Shown: positions 25,117-36,938 of the stretch, one piece after another
How positions within the stretch are numbered: position 1 is the first letter of the stretch
Layout of the letters: each line of letters begins with the position of its first letter
Assembly: GCA_963920765.1 (NCBI GenBank)
Contig: OY987244.1
Location: 11,100,501-11,164,500, forward strand
Reading direction: 5' to 3'
Source: Ulota crispa
Lineage: Eukaryota; Streptophyta; Bryopsida; Orthotrichales; Orthotrichaceae
Length of the DNA stretch: 64,000 nucleotides
Notes under the pieces: generated by a model
What the model was told of the DNA's origin: nothing
What the model saw: the letters and a program-made list of their open reading frames with translations, nothing else
Databases searched by the model: none
Program-made: the position numbers and the translations under genes

Positions 25117-27129
25117 GATACCATTATTATTATCATGATTATTTATGTAATTATTATTATTATTATTTATATGTTTGTCAATGTGATTAAATAATTCAAC
25201 CTCACTCACACAATCATGGATGTTTGGAAATTTTGCTTCTTAATACATCAACCAATAAATACGTGTGCTATATAAAGGGTAATGTTTATTTTGACCATTG
25301 GCCACCGGGTAACAAACACTTCAATGCAACATTTATTACTTTATGATTAAATACACAATTTCAAAATTTATGTTTGAAATGTTTCCATTTTGGAAGCTTG
25401 ACTTGGGATTTAATTTAGTTGGTAAATGAAGTGCTCCACTAGAAAGGAACTCCATTTCTTGAAATTAAAACCCTAGCATATTCGAAGATAACGTGGAACT
25501 CAAAGAAATAGGAAATTTTACATGAAGAATGAAATCAACAATATTTGCTTTTAAGAAACAAATATAATTTATTTCTCAAGTATTTTGTTTTTCACTTCTC
25601 TCAAAAATTCAAGACGATATAATAATGGCATTTTTACAAATAATGTATTTTGACTTCTTCAAGTATCAATTTTGGAATTTGATTTTAGTGAACTTGACCA
25701 TTTTATAAATTTTCACTTTAGAAACTATGATATGCATGCTTATTTGTTTGATAATTCTTACAGTCATCCAAATTTGTTTTTGAAGCTTTGCACAATTTTT
25801 CTGTGTTGCTTAGGACTTGAGTCTCAAATGACATGTCTTATCTAATGACATACAATCAGTAACCCGTAAGGTAACCATATCTATCATAAGTATAACTAAA
25901 CATGTACAAACACTGTTCATTTTTACTCCAAAATCTTAGTGTCACACGTGCCACATTTTTGAATTACAACTTACAAGTAGGTACGTATCACAAATAAATA
26001 TCCCTATCTTATTAGGTTTCCTATGTTTAATACATCTATATAAAGATTTCCCTCTAAAATACCAAACAGGTGATGACTTTTTGTTAAGAGCATATAGAAT
26101 TATTTTCTAAAAAGTTAATAATAAAGCACTCGAAAGAAATGTAAAGCGATCTTGTAGAATTATTATTTTTGTTAAATAGCTTGAAGTCATTGGATGTTAT
26201 AATAGGATGGACTAACTTGTACTCCGTAAATTGATTTTTGCTTACAAGTTTTTGAGCTATTTGTAACCTTAGATAGATGTTTCCATTTGACCACTTCTAT
26301 CATTTTGTGACTATTTTGATTTTAGACTGAATGTTTGTAGACTCCAACCATTTGCTTGTAGAGATGTTTATCCATTTGTATAAGCAAGAGGCAGAAGTAA
26401 AACTACAAAATCAAAGGCAACACGTTGAATCATTCATTCATTTTGAAATTAGTTTTTAAATCTTTTGATATAAGCTTTGCAATGAACGTACTCCAATTAG
26501 TTGTACAAAAACATTAGGGGGTTTCAAATATCTCAAAAAGGTAGCGAACAAGTGGATGTGTAGGTCGTCATGGCTTGTTCACAGAGATAATCAATGACTT
26601 GGTTGGGTTATTCACAAATCTAATTCACATGAACAAAATTGGCGGTGGATGTCATATTTGAAACCCCCTAATTTTTAGCGCATGCACACTCCTACTAATG
26701 AACAAGTAGAGTAATTTCATGCATACTAATTCATGTTAATCCTAAATACACACAAGTAGAATTGTAGAAATAGTGTCTCTAAATCAAAAGGATTTCAAAA
26801 GTGTAACAACCATCACAAACTAGTAACAAATGGAAAACCACCATTTCTTAACCCAAAAAAGTACAAAATGTGTTTGCAACCAATTTTTGAAGTTAAATAA
26901 AATATTACTAGATTACTAATTTTAGTAGTTTATTCTTTTAAAATTTCTTTTTGAAATTTAGTTTTAGCTTCAATAACCTGATTTAGCAAATGATTGATTA
27001 TGATTTTTCTATTCAAGATTTTGTGCATGGGTGTCCATTGCAATCTTGACTTTACATAATATTGAGGGTTCTTGGGAATGAGCCTCAAATACACTAGGTC
27101 TTTGAGAAAAAATCAGCTTAGAAATTCAT
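25117..27129. other. AT-rich intergenic stretch
   Basis: No gene, RNA or element with recognisable ends was found. There are short AT microsatellites (ATTATT near 25140-25165), and segments near 26690-26830 resemble 2060-2230 (both contain CACTCCTACT and a CATGCATACTAATT string), indicating an old dispersed repeat. Confidence 0.5.
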
Positions 27130-27133
27130 TTAA

Positions 27134-27913
27134 CTCCTAAATGCCAAGGGTGGTCACTGTTTTTGCCTCGAAACAGCGTTTTACAATGAACAATGATCTC
27201 TACAGTGCTATTCACATATTATTTATTATTTTTGAAGGTTGCAAATGTCAATAGTGCTAGCTGCCCTCACAAAAATTGTAACTAGGGCAACATGGAACCT
27301 TCAACCACAAATGTCAATCTTCTCACAAATCAGAGTTTAAAAAATGTGGGGGTAATTTATAAATCAATTTTTGACATTTCAAAATGGAGCACTTCTCCAT
27401 GACCACTTTTGGTAAAAAATGGATGCAAAAAGTTTTTTTTTCAACCCAAAAACTGTTTTTTCCCACTAAAAGGACAAAAACCGTATGCTTCAACCTTTAA
27501 CCCTTAAAGGATGGATGGATCGATCACCGTGGCTTGTCCTCACTATAGCATTCTACAGTGTTTTGCACATGGGCACTAGTAGTATTGCTTCAAAAAGTTG
27601 GAAATGTCAATAGTGCACGGTGCCCTCATGAAAATTGCAAGAAGGGTAGCTTGGAAGCTAACACCATGTTTTTGAATCTTATCAAAATTTGGGTTACAAA
27701 AAAAAATGAATGCATCTCAAGAGGTAATTTTTTGTTGTCCATAATGGACCATGTGCCTATGGTCACTTCTAGAAAAAAATCAAATGAAAAACAACTTTTT
27801 TCTGAATTACAAAATCTTTTTTCTAAATTACAAAATCTTTTTTCTGAATTACAAAATCTTTTTTTAGAGTTGGAGGACATTTTTCGTCCTCCTCAACGTT
27901 TAGGAATTAAGGG
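27134..27913. mobile_element. two tandem piggyBac-like MITEs, family B
   Basis: The first copy starts at TTAA 27130-27133 with CTCCTAAATGCC and runs to TTAA 27497-27500. The second occupies 27501-27913, with ends CCCTTAA and TTAAGGG, and TTAA at 27914-27917. Both share a TGTCAATAGTGC then GCCCTCA block and a CCAT-GACCAC-type block, also found in 36236-36934. The second ends with a hairpin (GGAGGAC and GTCCTCC) as does the 36.9 kb copy. Open frames inside the second copy come from three near-identical 21 bp units (GAATTACAAAATCTTTTTTCT type) at about 27801-27862. Confidence 0.55.
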
Positions 27914-29222
27914 TTAAAAACATTGTAGAGTAGATTTTGAGAAGTCACAAATTGATTGAGATTATGCATGTTAACCCCTAAGCGCCTAGCTTAAAACCAT
28001 CCGTAGGGTGGTTTTAGGGGGTCTTGGGCAATTAGAAGGGTGTAGTTCATGGAAAAGAAGATCTGGGATTTATGACCTTTGGAAACATTAGTTTACTGGA
28101 ACATGTATCCCCTTGCAAAAATTTGATACCTTTCACCGTATGATTTCCATTATTATAATGGTCAAACCTGGTGCAATTGTGGTGGTTTTGGCAAGTTTTG
28201 GGATTCTTTGCATCCTTTATTCCAAAATCTCCCAGACCTTGGTGATTCTTGCTTCAAAAATTTGTGTGGTGGTTTAGAGTTACATCAGCTGGGTGCCCAC
28301 CAAAATTCAAACAAATCTAAGAAGGGATGGACAGCTAATATGGGTTAGGAAATGGGATATGCAGGGTTTAGGCATCGGTTGAAGACTGGTACGCTAGTTG
28401 TTTGCTGGTGGACGCAGGGTAGATCAAGTTTGATAGTATCGCAAGGGTCGTGCTCTCCTTTCCCTAGCCGGCAAATGCGCAACATAACGCCCACCTCTAG
28501 CGCATCCCCCGCTTGTTTCAAATTTTCACAAGGCAATCTTGTTGGTTACATTCTCGGTGCGGTGAACCCTCGAATTCCTATGCTGGTCTTGCTTTGAGGG
28601 CAAGAGGCGGTGACCTACACCTAATTCAAAACCCCCACCTCAAACAGGAGAAAGAAAAAAAACCCCATCCGTGCAAGCTAGAATCTCGGAGGCCTGTAGT
28701 CTTGTGGCAAAAATCACCACCTAGAATTCCATGGTTTTGATCTCACCTGCCCGGTTTTACTTTGGGGAGGGGGGTAACAAGCAGTTTACAAGTGATTTCC
28801 ATGTGACCAAAATCGACTTCACCTCACAACAACAAGAAAACCCCCACCTCCTAAAACTCGAATAACACCAACAAACAATCTCTTCAGTACTAGCTGGAAT
28901 AAGAAATGCGGCATGGTTGCGAGATTCAAAATTTGGCTCTTTGAAGTTGAAATAGGTACTTCCTGGAATAAGATATCAAACAGGGGTCATGTCATTCAAA
29001 ACTCTGCTTTTTGAAGTAAGAGTAGCAAGTAAACTATAGTCTATTACAACAATCCAAGGCCACTGCACAATGTTGCATGCCATAATAAGACATAGACCCA
29101 CATCTCTCTCATTCTCCCATTTGCCTTTATCATGTTACCATCATAGAACTACATAAAAAATCAAACACATTACATATGCCTCCAACAAACTCCATCTGCA
29201 ATTTCTAAAATGCTTCTCATAA

Positions 29223-31287
29223 CTATTGAAGACGGGGAGCTTGTGTGACAAGGAGGGCCCACTTCTTGAGAGTATGGACTTTTACAAAACAACTACCAAG
29301 GCACATATGCGCACCGCCACAGCTAGTACACCAATACCTAGTCTTACGCTTGCAAACAATACAAAGGCAATAAGTGTGAAGTTGGATGCTGCTGAAATGG
29401 ATTGCGCCAGGGTGTTGCAGGCACTCTATCTTTGCCATCCCTAGAGGGTCCAACCATGGTAAAATCAGTGACTGCGCAACCTCCATGTGGAATGAGTTCC
29501 TCTTCCTATACACTATTTGGCCGCAACTCATGCAATCGTGCTTTAAAAGCACCCATAAGTTTTGTAGCCAACAAGTCGACGGTGAAGAAGAGGTGCTTGT
29601 GCCACCACTTATATGAGTGGAACTGCACTATGTAGTCTATCCTCATCTGGTCCACTACTTCCACTCCGCGCATATGCATCTGGTATTGAACCTGCTGTGG
29701 GGTAAAGGAAATAGGCTCCCGACAATCGTTCAACCAACGCATAGTACATATTCCATTGCCTACCGGATTTGCAAAAGTAGAGAGGATGTAGACTGGTTTA
29801 GAATCATACCAACAAGTAGTGGCTATACGCCGATGAGTGTGCATGCGCCACGTCAAGGTGCCTTGAGGTTGTGCTCCCTTCTTTTGGCTTAGAAGTGATG
29901 GAGGGAGACCAAGTTGATTCTACCGGAAAATGCCAGTAGTCCAAATCCCCTGCTTGTACAAGTCCTCAAACAACTTTGGCAAGGTAAAAAAGTTGTCACA
30001 AACAACAATGTGGCCCATATCCTCCAACCCCGCGGTGAACTCTTGCACAACGCGCTCCCCTTGTCCGTTATTTGGGACTCCTCTTGCTCCAACAAAGGCT
30101 TGGAGGTTGTAGATGTACCTAGATGGATTGTAGACGGTTGCAAAAAATTTGAAGCCATATTTAGTTGGCTTTGCAGGCATTAACTGCCGAAACTTGGAGT
30201 AGTGACTTTTGTATGCCACCATGATCTCATCCACTGTCATGAACTGCTTTAGGTTGTACAATGCCCTGCTCTTTCTAACAAAATCTGAGATGATCCACCA
30301 CACCTTTGCAAGCTTGTTGTACTATGGCGAGTCCCGGTTAGACACAATGGTCTTGTTGTCCACCAAATGCAGACAACAAAGGAGAGATTCAAACCGGTTA
30401 CGTGTAAAAGCGCGTGGAATGACTGAGCAGTGAAAGAAGTGGTCACGTTTCCAATAATCTCTAATAGTGGGCAGCATCTTGATGTCCATCAAGATGACTA
30501 CACCAAAGAATACCTGCATCTCTATTGCATAAGCGGCAACCCAAGCAGGACCACCATTTAGGTTACATGACCGCTTAGTGCCTTCCTGCAATGCATAGAG
30601 ATTTGTGTGCTGAACAATCCTATCCACGATTGTGTCATCCATGAATAGCTCAACAAAATGTAGCGCCGATGGTTTCCTTGTAGGAACTTTAGCAACAAGA
30701 GCAGCTGGATGTCCATGGAATGAGCTTCTATCCCCCAAGAGCGTGCTCTCAGTGCTCTGCCAATATCTATCATGATACTTGGCCCAAAACTCCAACTCAC
30801 CCAGGTCACCATTCCCTTCGTAACAACCAATTTGGTGACGCAGGTCCACACACCCATCAGCTGAGTCACCCTCCGAGGCAGTGTACTCCGGGGAAGAGGC
30901 ATGCCCAAAGAAGTCCACCCACTCCGCCCTCCACTTCGACTCCGAGGTATTCCTAGCGGCTATGGATGAGGCACTAATGGATGGTATTGAAGGTTGGTTG
31001 GGCATGGTAACTAGTTGCAGCCGTCTAATTGGTGACACCATCTCCTCACCCAATGGCTGCGTTGGAAAATTCTGGACCAATTCATCTTCTAAATCCTATC
31101 CATATACAGTAGACGGACCTGGAGCATTAGTCATTCTAGGTGGGGCTCCGTCCTGTATCGCACGGCAGTCTGAGATGGCCACCTCTCTTCCCCCAATAGT
31201 CCCTCCAAACTTCACAAAAAAAAGGGCACACCAAGCTCCTGCCATTGTGATTGGGGCTTGCCCACAAACTCTTGCAGCCCTCTCCAC
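29223..31287 (-). pseudogene. piggyBac-family transposase (DDE_Tnp_1_7), disrupted
   Basis: One minus-strand frame from 31287 to 29506 reads as a piggyBac transposase apart from in-frame TAG codons at 31096-31098, 30322-30324, 29920-29922 and 29506-29508. The Cys-rich tail (CIVCKRKTRYWCTSCGG, about 29290-29340) lies in a different frame, so a frameshift separates it. Landmarks: an acidic N-terminus (DLEDELVQNFP, ending near 31058), then MTVDEIMVAYKSHY near 30230 (first catalytic Asp), VVCDNFFTLPKLFEDL near 29995 (second), and VEVVDQMRIDY followed by KWWHKHLFFTVDLL near 29650 (third). Order and spacing match the family, whose enzymes excise DNA precisely at TTAA. At about 680 codons it is slightly longer than typical 550-650 residue members. 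It could have been the source for the TTAA-flanked MITEs nearby, but only some share its terminal sequence. Confidence 0.85.
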
Positions 31288-34002
31288 TCAGTAGAATTGT
31301 ACCCCAAAACAATCACAAAGGAATCCAGATTGCGGAGGGCAGTGGCCTCATGTTCACCACTCTAAAATTGAGCGGCTGGTAGAATTTGGCGCCTTCCATC
31401 AAGGCATGTTCCGTGCCGAGATGTTGTTGAAGCAATTCCTGGACATGCACTGTTGCATCAAATTGCGCATGCAACCCTCTAGCAGCACCAAGACGATCTA
31501 ATCTCTGATGACTAGGAGCAGGTTTAGTCCTGCATATGGAAGAACATACAAAATAAACAGCATTTTTAGAATTTTCAACTGCTGCTTTGCCCGGACTAGT
31601 AATTGTGACCCCTTTGTTCACAAATTTTTGCTCAAATGGTGATCAAGGTTTGCCCTGCGTGATACCTTACAATTGTAAAAGCAAACAACAGGTCTTGCTC
31701 AAGTTTCATTTGAAGGCAGCTGTTCAGAATGAATGACGATGAGTATGAAGATTTAGACATGGTTCAAGCGTTACATAAAAGGGAAAAATGATTGAGAAAT
31801 TTTTGAACCTTTCCTCTATTTTTCAGAAAACCCGACATCCTAGTTGTCGGACCCAGCCATGCAACTATATAGGAATTTGTAATATTAGGTGAGATCCATA
31901 ACATAATCATGACTTTGGCATCTTCCCAGGAAGCAAGGTTGTGCATGTGGACCTGGTAACCCAGGAAGGTCTGCGGCTACTAGGACAGAAGCCTGCAGTT
32001 CTGCATAATTTACTTTGATCTGGTTCAGAGGGAGCTCACTGGATGTAGGAATGTGCGCACATCTGCCCAAGGGAGATTGAGAGATATTGATTGCTAGTGT
32101 CAGTGGATGTTCCACCGGCAAGACTTTGAATTCAACCCATGGACTGGGCCATCAATGTTGAGCCCTCAAGGACTGACTCAGTTTATCTTTTGTAACGGCC
32201 GCGTACACGGTTGTCAAGCTCCAAGAAATGGACATTTCAATCAAAAAAAGACGTTTCATGTTTTGTAGAAGTAGATGCTTACAAGAAAAAGAAAATGAAA
32301 GCCCCCCTAAACAACGTATTTCATATTTGTCAAATCCAGCAAGGCCCTACTTAGCATGCATGGTTTGGGAAGCGAGAGCTTTCTAGTACAGCAAGAAGTT
32401 CCAGCCATTTTTGAAAGAAAAAACACTCACGCATAGGAATAGGAAGAGATATAAAAGTCATTGAACATGTGAGGAGCTGAATAATGGAAGCAAAACTAGT
32501 CAATTAGGTATTTACTAAAGAATGTGTCTACTTTATTTCAAGAAGGTGGCAATTACAGGTCGTGGAATGCTCAACCACATAGCTATTTATATGATGAAGC
32601 TACATTGTTTGGGAAAGCCCTAAGCTAACTAAAATGTCATACAACACTACAAGCATAAACTATCCTATGTCTAAGTTGATTGACGTTGCCCCCGTTCATG
32701 CATAACGGGTGTGGATTGCGTGGAAATTTTGGCTGGCTGGTTCTGCCGGCCATTGTCTCCCATGGCAGTCACTGCCGTTGGTCCATGTTTGGAGACGGTT
32801 TGGACTAAGAGCTCATTTCAAAAGCAACAATATGAGAAGAATTCAAGAATTGGTAACGTGGAACCGGTTGCTTTGCTCCTTGACCATCACCGCAGCGTTG
32901 GCGTGAACTGAATCAGTGCTTGCTTCCCGCCGCGGTGGCCACATAAATAAAAACACATACGATGTTCTATTGTGGTGCATGTCAAAAGAGAAAACAATAT
33001 ATTATCATGGACAATTGAAACATCTCATTTTGTAGTACCTACTGTGCACAATTCATTACGATTCAAGAGTAATGACCTTTACTGATGCATTTGATTTTGA
33101 CAAATAAGTCTAGAAAAAAAGAACTTACCGGTCCTCTAGCAGTTGGCGTCTCCGCCAATGGTGTCCAAGTGCACAATTTGGAGAGAAGGGGAGTTGCAAA
33201 CTGGTTGCTCCCCCATTACCCAATTAACCTCCACTGTTTCTACTGTTTTGTAGCTCATCAATCCATGGTGACAAAGCACGAGGAACACGCTGAGATCTAG
33301 TGGCATGAGGCGATTGTTCACACGGTTCACTGATGGGGGCCATCCAATCCGTAGGAGGCTCTCTCGTGGATGTGGCTGGAATCATCTATTCCTCGAATGC
33401 TAAATTTTGCAAAGACTATCCTTGCTCACGAAATGCACCACGACCCAAAGAAAGAGCAAGTGGCCTTCCACGGGGACGACCTCTATTTGGACTTGAGACA
33501 ACAAAGGGATCTGCATGGAGCTCTTCCACGACATTCCTTGAATTTTGACCCCGTCCGCCTCTCCGCACTGGATTGTTAGGATTCGCAACTCCGTTGATAG
33601 CAAGACCTCCCGCTCTTCCCCGCCCCTCCGTGGCAACCTCGCACCTCGTGCTCTTCCTTGCCCCGGCAATGGATTGCTTAGATTCAAGGCCACTTGAAGA
33701 GATAGATCTTGCCCTAGCTCTAGATTGCCAGAAGTCCCGAATCCTACCTCATTCACAACTTGACGTACACCTTCTCCCCTTGCTTGTCCCAACAGGAGAA
33801 TTGCTGAATGCTGAAGACCCCCCCTTCCAAACTCGGCATGTGTGTGCCGAGCTCGTCCTTGTGGTTGACCTAGCAAAGGACACATGGAATCCACGATCCC
33901 ATCATTTGGGACATTGTGCGTGCGTCTTGGCCCTAGTTGTAGGTTACCGTTATCAAAGAACCCGCACTGTATGCCTAGTCGACGTCGCCCTTGTCCTCTC
34001 CC

Positions 34003-35140
34003 TCACCCCACCGCCAGAATGTTGGAATTCAAGAGGCGTCCCTCATCAGCAGCTCCCGCTCTCCTTTGCCCTTGCCCATGACCACTACCTCTATAGAGTG
34101 TAGGTGAGCCTGAAATCAAGGGCCCTTCTACAAAAACAACAGGCCTAATCCCTCCGCCTTGCATTAGATTTCCTTCAGTCTCATGGATTATTGCTGCACA
34201 TAAGCCGTGCATCAAACTCCCTTTAGTCTCATGGAATACTTTAGTCTCTTGGATTTCTGCTGCAAATCCGCCTTGCATCAGACCTTCTTCACTCTCCTAG
34301 ATTTCTGCTGCACATCCGCCTTGCATCAAACTTTCTTCAATCTCCTAGATTACTGATGCAGGACTCCAAATCCCTGCCCCTTGCCCTTGTAGGGGAATTG
34401 TGAGAGGATGCCCAGTGATTGCACCCACACTCCCCACCTTTGAATCCTGCATCTCTCCCCCATCCAAATGCAGCAATTCATTCAAGTCAAAATTCCAACC
34501 ACCACCATTGTCTATGTTGTAATGCCTAGTGACCCCTTCATTGTTGCTTGGCAAGACAAAACTCTCAGTTGGAGTTGGATCCCGTGGCACGACCAGCATT
34601 GCCTCGACAAAAGGGTCCAATCTTTCCAATCCAAAGGTGTCGTTGACAAGCTAGGTAAGGGACCTGCTGCGAGCTGGCGACGGCCCCATCACCGCAAGGT
34701 ATGCTTTGTTGGCCCGCTCAGTCGGAGGCTGCTGCAATTTGTCTTGAGGGATTGTCCAGCCACCACTTGGTTTGAAGAAAGCAATTCACATAAGCTAGAA
34801 TCCCATCAACATGCCCCTCAGGAATCCTCTCAATCACACCAAGAATCCTGAAGCAATGTCAATGAAACAAGTAACGCCAAGATTTGCCATCCGGATTACT
34901 TGGCTAGTAGTGTTTCGACTGTGGCTCCTAAAGACTCAAGAGAAAATCTTCCTGCAAACATCTCTTCACCCTTGACACTTGATCACCGATAGCGGTGTGA
35001 CAGTGCGAAGCCCAATCTTCCAGCAGAGCTTCCACTGCGAGGACTTCATCCAAGGTAGCTCTCTTGAATTGAATGTTGCACTCCCTTGTGGCGCACAGGC
35101 TTGAAAGCGTCGCCATGTTGTCGCCGCTGGAAAACTCCAT
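34003..35140 (-). pseudogene. accessory reading frame of the piggyBac element, unknown function, disrupted
   Basis: I do not recognise a family. From ATG at 35140 (MEFSSGDNMATLSSL) a frame runs to about 34700 with three in-frame stops, passing NPDGKSWRYLF and RILGVIERIPEGHVDGIL. Near 34770 the protein-like reading moves to a second frame (FKPSGGWTIPQDKLQQPPTE, then RANKAYLAVMG). That frame continues to about 34003 through an acidic segment (WNFDLNELLHLDGGE) and the repeat block at 34150-34370. It has the same strand as the transposase and lies upstream of it, in a GC-rich interval. Protein-like composition and consistent frame over 1.1 kb argue that it was once coding. It could be a captured host fragment or an element-specific accessory gene. 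A further same-frame stretch at 33400-33894 is low-complexity, and I am unsure it belongs. Confidence 0.5.
34150..34370 (-). repeat. imperfect tandem repeats of about 50-60 bp
   Basis: Three to four diverged units share the plus-strand blocks CCGCCTTGCATCA and TCT(C/A)CTAGATT(T/A)CTG. In the minus-strand frame of the accessory gene they encode units like LMQGGFAAEIQE. In two units the Gln codon position is TAG, while other units have CAA or CAT there. Confidence 0.7.
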
Positions 35141-36235
35141 CGCTCCCTAGAATGGCAACACGGCCCTTGCATAGCACCTTCCCACTCCGCGCGATTATTG
35201 AAGACTATAAACTGCCACCTCTGCAAGCCATTGCAAGTGAATGTGGCTGCGGGAAATCACAAACATTTGAAATTTGCAATCCCTCGCCTCGACACCCCCC
35301 CCCCCTCCACTCCTTCAAATAAATCACACAAATGCTCTAAACCCTAAATTCTCCATCTGTAGGTTGTACAAAGACACTGGACCAAAATAAAATAAACATC
35401 AATTGCACTCACAATAGTAACACTAGTGCTTTCACACACATAGATGATCCCTCCTCTCAGATTGTGCCCATAAACCTGACATAGGTGAGATGGCGCAAAT
35501 GAACCAATGGCAAGCGGTCATGCAAGGGAGAGTAACCAACTAGCAAGTATACAAAAAGGAGTATTTGTGATTCACCATATCCCTCAACCCTCGAAAGCTT
35601 GTAACCAGATCCCGTACCATACGGATCCTCATTATAGCCTACCCCCCTACCCCTTCCAATTAATTTAAACAAGATCAGCGCCCCTAAAGCTTATTTCCCA
35701 ATCCCCAGAGGAAGTATACTTCCTCCTAGGCGCTCAGGGGTTTAGCCCTTTCACCTCATATTTTTTTAGTGACCAACTTTCTAAACTTGACATGTAAAAA
35801 GTAGATTGAAAGACTTCAAATCACTTTCAGAGTTTTAACACCCTCATGATCAAACATAATGATCTTTCAATCCATAAGAGATATTGTTGAATTTTCTTTT
35901 CTAATGTGATCTTTAACATGTCTAGTTTGATTTTATATGGTTACAATTCAAAAAGAATTGATGCAACTTATCAAAATGTTGGCTTTTTGTTCAAATTAGA
36001 TCAAATTTCTAGAACCTCAAGAAATTCCAAAGTCGTTTTGGGTTAAGCAAAGGAACAAAATCCATTTTTATACAATGAATACAATGTTGTTTGAGAATGG
36101 CAAGTTCACTATCCCCACTTGCACCACCACAGACTGATTCTAAAATAATACTATTTAAATCACTTACAAAAATGAATGCAAAACTAAACCTAAACTTTTA
36201 GTTTCATCTAATAATATGTCATTAACCCTTAAGCA

Positions 36236-36934
36236 TCAAACCAGTAAGAGCATCTCCTGCAACATGTTAGAACAACCCTTTGCACTCAACCCATAATGCT
36301 TCAGCAATTCAAGTCCCCAACAGCACTTGACACGTCCCTATGCAGGTCACAAGGCCTTCAAATTGAGCCTCATACCCATCAAATTTCAATTTCTTTAGGC
36401 CCCCTTCACGGTCCTTGGCAAGCACTATTCACACACGACCCCACTCCATAACCAGGTGTACCTATGCAATTCGTTGTAACATAGGTGCAAGTCCGGAGGG
36501 TTTCAAGGTTGCAAGAGAACTTCAAGCCTCGTCGTGAAGGTTTGCGACATTCTCTCCGTGAAATCCCTTTATCAAGGTGTTACAAAGCATGCTGCAAGGG
36601 ATGCCCTAACCACAAGCCTACCCTGCACAACAGGAGCAATGCCATGACACTACCCACCCCATAGGATTGTTTCTGAAAATTGCAAAAGTTGATAGTGCAT
36701 GGTGCCCTCATAAAAATGGCAAGAAGAGTAACAACCTGTCTCTGAATCTTCTCACAATTTTGATTACATAAAAATATGAGTGTATTTTGTGAGGTTTTTT
36801 TTATCATCCATGGTAGCCATGTCTACGGTCGCTTCTGATAAAAAAATCAGACGAAAAGGGCTCTTTTTTCCTGTGCTGCAGAGTGTTTTTTTTGAAGCCG
36901 GCGGACGAAAAACGTCCGCCTCGGCATGTAGGGG
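36236..36934. mobile_element. piggyBac-like MITE, family B, single copy
   Basis: TTAA at 36232-36235 precedes CCCTTAAGCATC. The right end GCATGTAGGGG is followed by CTAA, a probable mutated TTAA. The interior from about 36670 is homologous to 27501-27913 (GATAGTGCATGGTGCCCTCA, then GGTCGCTTCTGAT). A subterminal hairpin GGCGGAC with GTCCGCC lies at about 36900-36920. The left third is unlike the 27.5 kb copies. It lies downstream of PRL1 and is non-coding. Confidence 0.55.
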
Positions 36935-36938
36935 CTAA

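Larger units (their letters stand above)
27975..35740 (-). mobile_element. piggyBac element, 7.8 kb, transposase-bearing but decayed
   Basis: The ends are CCCCTAAGCGCCTAG and, reversed, CCCCTGAGCGCCTAG (14 of 15 identical), flanked by TTAA (27971-27974) and TTTA (35741-35744). Just inside each end is a hairpin: TAAAACCA with TGGTTTTA at 27992-28016, and the perfect 18 bp palindrome GAGGAAGTATACTTCCTC at 35708-35725. The interior is clearly GC-richer than the surroundings and holds, on the minus strand, a broken piggyBac-family transposase (29223-31287) and a broken second frame (about 34003-35140). TTAA target choice, C-rich ends and a transposase with the Cys-rich C-terminus together define the superfamily. 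It is inactive as it stands because both frames carry stops. The regions 27.98-29.2 and 31.3-33.4 kb inside it contain nothing I can name. Confidence 0.82.

Noticed and set aside
28345..28740. Several open frames near the left end of the piggyBac element
   Set aside because: Three short overlapping frames on both strands without motif. No frame is favoured.
29223..31287. Possible amber (TAG) recoding in the piggyBac transposase
   Set aside because: The nearby PNPase gene uses TAG as its stop, a frameshift also breaks the transposase, and sister repeats show CAA/CAT where TAG stands, so mutation is the simpler explanation.
33573..34103. 176-residue plus-strand open frame inside the piggyBac element
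   Set aside because: Low-complexity (L, P and R rich) and opposite to the minus-strand accessory frame. It looks like a shadow of GC-rich sequence.
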